A stretch of DNA of 64,000 nt from Plantactinospora sp. BC1 (GTDB lineage Bacteria; Actinomycetota; Actinomycetes; Mycobacteriales; Micromonosporaceae). Of this stretch, positions 59,714-64,000 are shown one piece after another. The position numbers and the translations under genes were made by a program. The stretch lies in contig NZ_CP028158.1 of assembly GCF_003030345.1 (NCBI RefSeq), positions 620,001 to 684,000 on the forward strand, read 5' to 3'. The notes beneath the pieces are model-generated. The model was not told the DNA's origin, ran no database searches, and saw only the letters and a program-made list of their open reading frames with translations. Position 1 is the first letter of the stretch. The number at the start of each line of letters is the position of its first letter.

Positions 59714-60637
59714 TCAGCCGAGCAGGGCGGCGATGGCGGCGAGCGAGACGGCGGCGGCGATGGTGGAGAGCACCACCACGTCCCGGGCGTGCGGCTGGGC
59801 CTGCCGGTAGTGGGTGGCGAAGACGAAGACGTTCTGCGCGGTCGGCAGCGCCGAGGTGACCACGGCGGCGAGCAGGGCCGGACCGGTCAGCCCCAGCGCG
59901 TACCGGGCGATCAGGTACGCCACCACGGGCTGTACGACGATCTTGAGGATCACCGCGACGTACCGCTCGGCGGACCCGGGACCGACCGCCAGGGGGCGGC
60001 TGCCGGGCAGCGACATGCCGAGCGCGATCAGGGCCAGCGGAACGGCGGCCGAGCCGACCAGGTCGAACGGGAGCAGCAGCTCGGCCGGGGGCTGCCAGCC
60101 GGAGACCGAGACCAGCAACCCGCCGGCCGAACCCAGCATGATCGGGTTCCGGGCCGGCAGCAGCGCCAGCCGGCGTACCGACAGGCCCCGGTCGGTGGTG
60201 GTGGCGTCCAGTACCCCGAGGGCCAGGGGCGCCGCCACCAGCACCTGGAAGATCAGTACGGGGGCGACGAAGGAGACGTCTCCGAGCACGTACGCGGCGA
60301 CCGGCAGCCCGAGGTTGGCCGCGTTCACGTACGACGCGGACATCGCGCCGACGGTCGCCTCGCCGGCCGGGCGGCGCCAGCCGAAGCGCGCCACGAGCAG
60401 GTAGACCGCCGCCACGATCAGGGTACTCAGCACGAAAGCGGCCAGCGCCGGGGTGAACAGATCGGCCACTGTGGAGCGGGCGAGGGTGCCGAAGAGCAGC
60501 GCGGGGGTCGCGACCAGGAAGACCAGCCGGGCGATCACCGCGGTGCCGTGCGGGCCGAGCAGGTCGTACCGGCCGACGAGGTAGCCGACCAGGGTGACCG
60601 ACCAGATCACCGCGAACCCCGTCACCACACCCCGCAT
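59714..60637 (-). CDS. AEC family transporter
   Basis: 307 residues from ATG 60637 with ten membrane helices in two halves. AEC features are FLVATPALLFGTLA, SYVNAANLGLPVAAYVLG (the conserved N-x-G-x-P), and ALPTAQNVFVFATHYRQ in the second half. AEC carriers export or import auxin-like acids, malate or other organic anions. Starts at 60646 or 60868 are possible. It lies between the two orphan winged-helix genes, which flank it and may control it. Confidence 0.8.
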   Translation of the reverse strand: MRGVVTGFAVIWSVTLVGYLVGRYDLLGPHGTAVIARLVFLVATPALLFGTLARSTVADLFTPALAAFVLSTLIVAAVYLLVARFGWRRPAGEATVGAMSASYVNAANLGLPVAAYVLGDVSFVAPVLIFQVLVAAPLALGVLDATTTDRGLSVRRLALLPARNPIMLGSAGGLLVSVSGWQPPAELLLPFDLVGSAAVPLALIALGMSLPGSRPLAVGPGSAERYVAVILKIVVQPVVAYLIARYALGLTGPALLAAVVTSALPTAQNVFVFATHYRQAQPHARDVVVLSTIAAAVSLAAIAALLG

Positions 60638-60829
60638 CCTGACCATCCTGCCGGGTGTGCGTGCCGCGACATGATCTGGTACTAAGAGCGAGCAAGTGAT
60701 TCCGTTGAGTTTGTCGATTGTCACATTCATGCATCGTCGTGTCCCCTTGACCCTCGCCCCGGTGCCCGGAAGCATCGAGGCAGCGGCGGTTCGGGCCGTG
60801 GGGAACACCCGGAGCAGCCAAGGAGGACC

Positions 60830-61447
60830 ATGTCGGTCAGCCCCGCCTCGTCGCGTACCGGGTGGCACAGCGCCCAGCCGGTCGGCCCCGGCCGGCCGCC
60901 GGGAGCCTCCCGCCGGCCCGCCGGGTCGACCGCGCCGACGCTGACGGTAACGTTATCGATCCCGCTCGTCGGCAACGAGGAACTCCTGACGGCACCCGCC
61001 CGTCGGCTGCTCGAAGCCGCCCGCGAGCTGGTGGAACGGGGCGAGGCGACGATCACCGGTGGGTTCGCCGGCCAGGCGGAACGCCGCGCCGAAGCGGCCG
61101 CCCCGCGCACGCCGGCCCGACCGGTCTCCTCCACCGCCACCGGCGGCTCGGAGCTGCACATCCTCGCGGCGTCCCGGTCCGTGCTGCTCGGCGGCGAGCC
61201 GCTGCCGCTCACCCGGCTGGAGTTCGACCTGCTGATGCACCTGGTCGCGCACCCCCGGCGGGTCTTCACCCGACTCCAGTTGCTCACCGCCGTCTGGGGC
61301 TACGAGCACACCGGGGTACGCACCGTCGACGTGCACATCCGGCGACTGCGCGGCAAGGTCGGCGACGTACCGCTGATCACCACCGTCTACGGGGTCGGCT
61401 ACCGGCTGGCCGACGACGCCGTGGTCACCATCGACCGGAACGCCTGA
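60830..61447 (+). CDS. Orphan winged-helix regulator, paralogue of 58887
   Basis: 205 residues. It has the same N-terminal module (TLTVTLSIPLVGNEELLTAPARRLLEAARELVERG) and a near-identical OmpR-type winged helix ([51 protein letters not shown]) but without the proline repeat. No receiver domain. It is divergent from the AEC gene across 192 bases that are low in GC. Strong ribosome binding site AAGGAGG before ATG 60830. Confidence 0.8.
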   Translation: MSVSPASSRTGWHSAQPVGPGRPPGASRRPAGSTAPTLTVTLSIPLVGNEELLTAPARRLLEAARELVERGEATITGGFAGQAERRAEAAAPRTPARPVSSTATGGSELHILAASRSVLLGGEPLPLTRLEFDLLMHLVAHPRRVFTRLQLLTAVWGYEHTGVRTVDVHIRRLRGKVGDVPLITTVYGVGYRLADDAVVTIDRNA

Positions 61448-61487
61448 CCCACCGGCCGGGACGGCCGACCCACCCCGGGGCGAGGCG

Positions 61488-62144
61488 TCAGCTCCACGGG
61501 GTGGGCCCGGCGTCCCGGGAGAGCAGGGCGGCCTGCACCCGGTTCGTGCAGTCGAGTTTCCCCAGGATCCGGCTCACGTACGTCTTGATGGTCATCTCGC
61601 TCATCCGCAGCCGCCGGCCCACCTCGGCGTTGGAGAGACCCTCGGCGACCAGGCGCAGGATCTCCGACTCCCGCGCGGTCAGTACGGCCAGCCGGTCCCG
61701 CGCCTGCCGTCGCCGCGCCGCCGGTTCCGGCGCCACCATCCCGAGCAGCAGCCGGGTCACCGCGGGGGAGAGGTAGGCGTCGCCGTCGTGCGCGGCGCGT
61801 ACCGCGCGGATCAGCTCCTCCGGCGTGCAGTTCTTCAGCACGAACCCGGCCACCCGGGCCTGCACCGCCCGCAGCACGTTCGGCTCCGCGCCGAACGAGG
61901 TCAGCACCACCACCCGGAGTCCCGGCAGTCGCCGGCCGAGTTCGTCGACCACGTCGAGGCCGTCCAGCACCGGCATCCGGATGTCCAGCAGTGCCACGTC
62001 GACCCGGTGCCGGAGCGCGGCGTCGACCGCCGCGCCGCCGTCCGCCGCCTCGGCGACCACCTCGATGTCGCCGGCCGACTCCAGCACGGTGCGGATGCCG
62101 GCCCTGATCAGTGGCTCGTCGTCGGCGAGCAGCACCCTGATCAC
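61488..62144 (-). CDS. LuxR/NarL-type response regulator
   Basis: 218 residues from GTG 62144. The receiver has the acidic pair near residue 9 and the phospho-acceptor Asp in VALLDIRMP; the C-terminal LuxR helix-turn-helix is LTARESEILRLVAEGLSNAEVGRRLRMSEMTIKTYVSRILGKL. The stop of the kinase gene lies one base upstream, so they form one unit. It probably regulates the nearby ABC exporter genes to the right. Confidence 0.9.
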   Translation of the reverse strand: MIRVLLADDEPLIRAGIRTVLESAGDIEVVAEAADGGAAVDAALRHRVDVALLDIRMPVLDGLDVVDELGRRLPGLRVVVLTSFGAEPNVLRAVQARVAGFVLKNCTPEELIRAVRAAHDGDAYLSPAVTRLLLGMVAPEPAARRRQARDRLAVLTARESEILRLVAEGLSNAEVGRRLRMSEMTIKTYVSRILGKLDCTNRVQAALLSRDAGPTPWS

Positions 62145-62145
62145 C

Positions 62146-63453
62146 TCACCGCACCCCCAGCAGCATGCTCGCCGGCATCGCCACGAACATCAGGGCCGCG
62201 GTGGCGAGCCCGAGGGCCAGGGTACGGATCCCGCCCGGCGCGGGCAGCTCGGCGTCCGCGGCGTCCGGCTCCGCGACGGGCAGCATCGCGAGGAGTCGCC
62301 AGCTCCGTGCGCCGCCGTCCGGCTGGGCGGGATCGCCGGGCTCGACGATCCGGTACGCGACCAGCCCGCCCGCCTGCTCGGCCCGCTCCCGCAACCCGAC
62401 CAGCCCGTGCCCGACCGCTCCCGGCCCGTCGCCCTCGCCCTCCGCGCCTCCGATACCGCAACCGCCACCGTCCCGGGTGGGTCCGGGGCCGGGCGGCGTC
62501 CCGGCCCGCTCGGGCAGCGGGTTGTCGACGGTCAGCAGCAGGGCGTCCGGCTCCCACCGCAGCCGTACCGTCACCGGCTGCCCCGGCGCGTGCTTCAGCG
62601 CGTTCGTCAGCCCCTCCTCGACCACCCGGTACGCCGCCCGCCCCGCCGCGCCGGGCAACGGGCCCGGGGTACCCTCCTGTCGCAGCGTCACCGGGGTGCC
62701 GGCCGCGCGGAACTCCGCGACCAGCGGGCCGATCCGCTCCGAGCCCGGCGACCGCTGATCGGTCCCCTGCCCGCCGCGCAGCGCACCGACCAGCTCGTAG
62801 AGTTCGTCCAGGGCGCCGCGTGCGGCTCCGGCGAGCTGCCGCACCGCCTGGCGCTGCACCGGCGGCAACTCCGCCACCTCCAGCGCGGCGGCCTGCACCG
62901 AGACCAGGCTGAGCCGGTGGCCGAGCGAGTCGTGCATGTCCCGGGCGATCCGCAGCCGCTCCCGGAGCTGCTCCTGCTCGGCGAGCAGCTCCCGCTCCCG
63001 GCGGAGCTGCCGGTTGTGCCGGTCCAGGGTGGAGACCAGCCGCTCCTGCTGGGCCAGGTAGCGGCCGACCAGCACCGGCAGTGCGGCGAAGACCAGGTAC
63101 GTCGAGATCAGGTTCGGGACCGTGCCGGGCTCCGCCGGGGCGGTCACCAGGTGTACGGCGAGCGCGCCGGTCAGCGCCCCGGCCACCATCACCGCACTGG
63201 TGCGGTCCAGCGCCTCCCGCCCCGCCTGGTAGGCGGCCCAGAGCAGCAGGACGTACCCGCCGTCGGAGAGTGCGACGAGCAGCAACGCGCCGATCAGCGC
63301 ACCGACCGGGGCCCGGCGGCGTACCGCGATCACCAGTGCGACCAGCACGACGTGGCCGACGACGTCCCAGGGCGACGTCCCGGGCCCGGAGCCGGCCAGC
63401 AGCAACGCGGTCTCCGCCAGCAGTACGACCACGGGCAGCAGGTGTCGGCGCAT
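62146..63453 (-). CDS. Sensor histidine kinase, HisKA_3 type
   Basis: 435 residues. Four to five N-terminal helices, a short coil (RRERELLAEQEQLRERLRIARDMHDSLGHRLSLV with the phospho-accepting His in DMHDSLGH), then the HATPase domain with N-box VVEEGLTNALKHAP and G-box GHGLVGLRERAEQAGG. The last 25 residues form a hydrophobic helix (TLALGLATAALMFVAMPASMLLG), an unusual C-terminal anchor for this class. Partner of the LuxR-type regulator downstream; divergent from the ABC ATPase gene. Confidence 0.9.
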   Translation of the reverse strand: MRRHLLPVVVLLAETALLLAGSGPGTSPWDVVGHVVLVALVIAVRRRAPVGALIGALLLVALSDGGYVLLLWAAYQAGREALDRTSAVMVAGALTGALAVHLVTAPAEPGTVPNLISTYLVFAALPVLVGRYLAQQERLVSTLDRHNRQLRRERELLAEQEQLRERLRIARDMHDSLGHRLSLVSVQAAALEVAELPPVQRQAVRQLAGAARGALDELYELVGALRGGQGTDQRSPGSERIGPLVAEFRAAGTPVTLRQEGTPGPLPGAAGRAAYRVVEEGLTNALKHAPGQPVTVRLRWEPDALLLTVDNPLPERAGTPPGPGPTRDGGGCGIGGAEGEGDGPGAVGHGLVGLRERAEQAGGLVAYRIVEPGDPAQPDGGARSWRLLAMLPVAEPDAADAELPAPGGIRTLALGLATAALMFVAMPASMLLGVR

Positions 63454-63623
63454 GCCAGCAGGTTACGTCCGCCGGCCACCCGCCGGCACCGACCGGCACA
63501 CCGGTGGCACCCCGCCGGCCGGCGCCCCGGCGGTGCCGCCCCTTGGCCCCGTCGACATTGGTGGGCGGGGTGGACGACTTTCGAGGACTGTTCCGGCTGG
63601 CGGCGCTGCCTAGCGTGGCGGTC

Positions 63624-64000
63624 GTGATCGAGGTGTGCAATCTCAGCAAGCGCTACGGGCGGACGGTCGCGGTCGACGGGATCTCCTTCACGGTCCGGGC
63701 CGGACAGGTGACCGGCTTCCTCGGCCCGAACGGTGCGGGCAAGTCGACGACGATGCGGATGATGCTCGGCCTCGACCGCCCGAGCGGCGGTCGGGTACTC
63801 ATCGACGGCCGGAGCTATCCGGAGCACGTCGCCCCGCTGCGCTCGGTCGGCGCGCTGCTGGAGGCCCGGTCGGCGCATCCGGGGCGCACCGCGTACCACC
63901 ACCTGCTCTGGTTGGCGCAGAGCAACCGCATCCCGCGCGCCCGGGTCGCCGAGGTGCTCGCCCTGGTCGGGCTGGAGAGCGTGCCGAAACGGCGGGTCGG
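63624..64000 (+). CDS. ABC transporter ATP-binding protein, N-terminal part
   Basis: The first 125 residues only; the gene leaves the window. Walker A is GFLGPNGAGKSTTMRMMLGL, and the context VIEVCNLSKRYGRTVAVDGISF with GALLEARSAHPGRTAYHHLLWLA fits the daunorubicin/bacitracin-exporter (ABC-2) ATPases. TAGCGT at 63611-63616 ends seven bases before GTG 63624, so the mRNA is probably leaderless. An in-frame GTG at 63615 would add three residues. The divergent LuxR-type two-component system is its likely regulator. Confidence 0.85.
   Translation, partial: MIEVCNLSKRYGRTVAVDGISFTVRAGQVTGFLGPNGAGKSTTMRMMLGLDRPSGGRVLIDGRSYPEHVAPLRSVGALLEARSAHPGRTAYHHLLWLAQSNRIPRARVAEVLALVGLESVPKRRV

Noticed and set aside
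1-64000. tRNA or rRNA genes
   Set aside because: No cloverleaf-like or rRNA-like segment noticed in any intergenic region; a covariance search could not be run.

Overview
The window is chromosomal DNA of a high-GC actinomycete. The best fit is Micromonosporaceae, judging by uniformly GC-rich third codon positions, frequent GTG starts and GTGA/ATGA gene overlaps. Supporting gene content includes accessory SecA (SecA2), glucosyl-3-phosphoglycerate synthase, an ANTAR regulator, SigB/F-type sigma, baeRF protein, DUF397-style XRE regulator and OmpR-like orphan regulators. I found no rRNA, tRNA, CRISPR array, insertion sequence or prophage. Both ends cut a gene: kdpD at the left and an ABC ATPase at the right.

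Layout. 1-5.8 kb: end of a Kdp potassium two-component system, a DMT exporter with divergent LysR regulator, a phospholipase D-like protein, an AraC regulator and a glyoxalase-fold protein. 6-9.8 kb: a three-gene operon for a membrane/envelope modification (tiny YLDAGSGS protein, kinase-like/methyltransferase fusion, membrane sulfatase-type enzyme). 10-12.3 kb: citrate synthase and an acetate/succinate transporter. 12.5-18.9 kb: SRPBCC protein with zinc alcohol dehydrogenase, a winged-helix regulator with membrane partner and twin operators, PrsW protease, a DMT protein and small membrane proteins. 19-25.7 kb: baeRF and TPP-enzyme pair, an unknown 470-residue protein and a SigB/F sigma factor carrying a C-terminal STAS domain. 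25.7-35.3 kb: lone ctaD, two glycosyltransferases including GpgS, SecA2, GAF-ANTAR, DUF2231 and DUF3500 proteins. 35.7-42.4 kb: secreted LVIVD protein behind a perfect Crp-type site, cupin, secreted esterase with cellulose-binding module, metallo-beta-lactamase, NTF2, DUF4419 and DinB proteins. 42.4-49.1 kb: secreted nucleoside hydrolase, divergent from a five-gene family-5 ABC importer with a Nur-box-like site, so probably a nickel importer. 49.1-56 kb: frameshifted AraC gene, SDR, MOSC, XRE, GT87-like, LtrA and PQQ-propeller genes. 56-64 kb: mmsA, a cysteine dioxygenase/rhodanese pair behind a strong palindrome, two orphan winged-helix regulators flanking an AEC carrier, a LuxR-type two-component system and an ABC ATPase.

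Regulatory themes. (1) Motifs of the form GTTT-N15/16-GGGTA, typical of SigB/SigF promoters, precede ctaD, the GAF-ANTAR gene and the DUF2231 gene, with a weaker one before the acetate transporter; the sigma-STAS fusion gene lies in the same neighbourhood. (2) Several distinct palindromes sit exactly where operators are expected (15.6, 35.7, 43.7 and 57.7 kb). (3) At least four genes end inside short tandem duplications that copy the stop codon, and other short-period repeats are scattered through the window. All family assignments come from reading the translated sequence; no database search was run.
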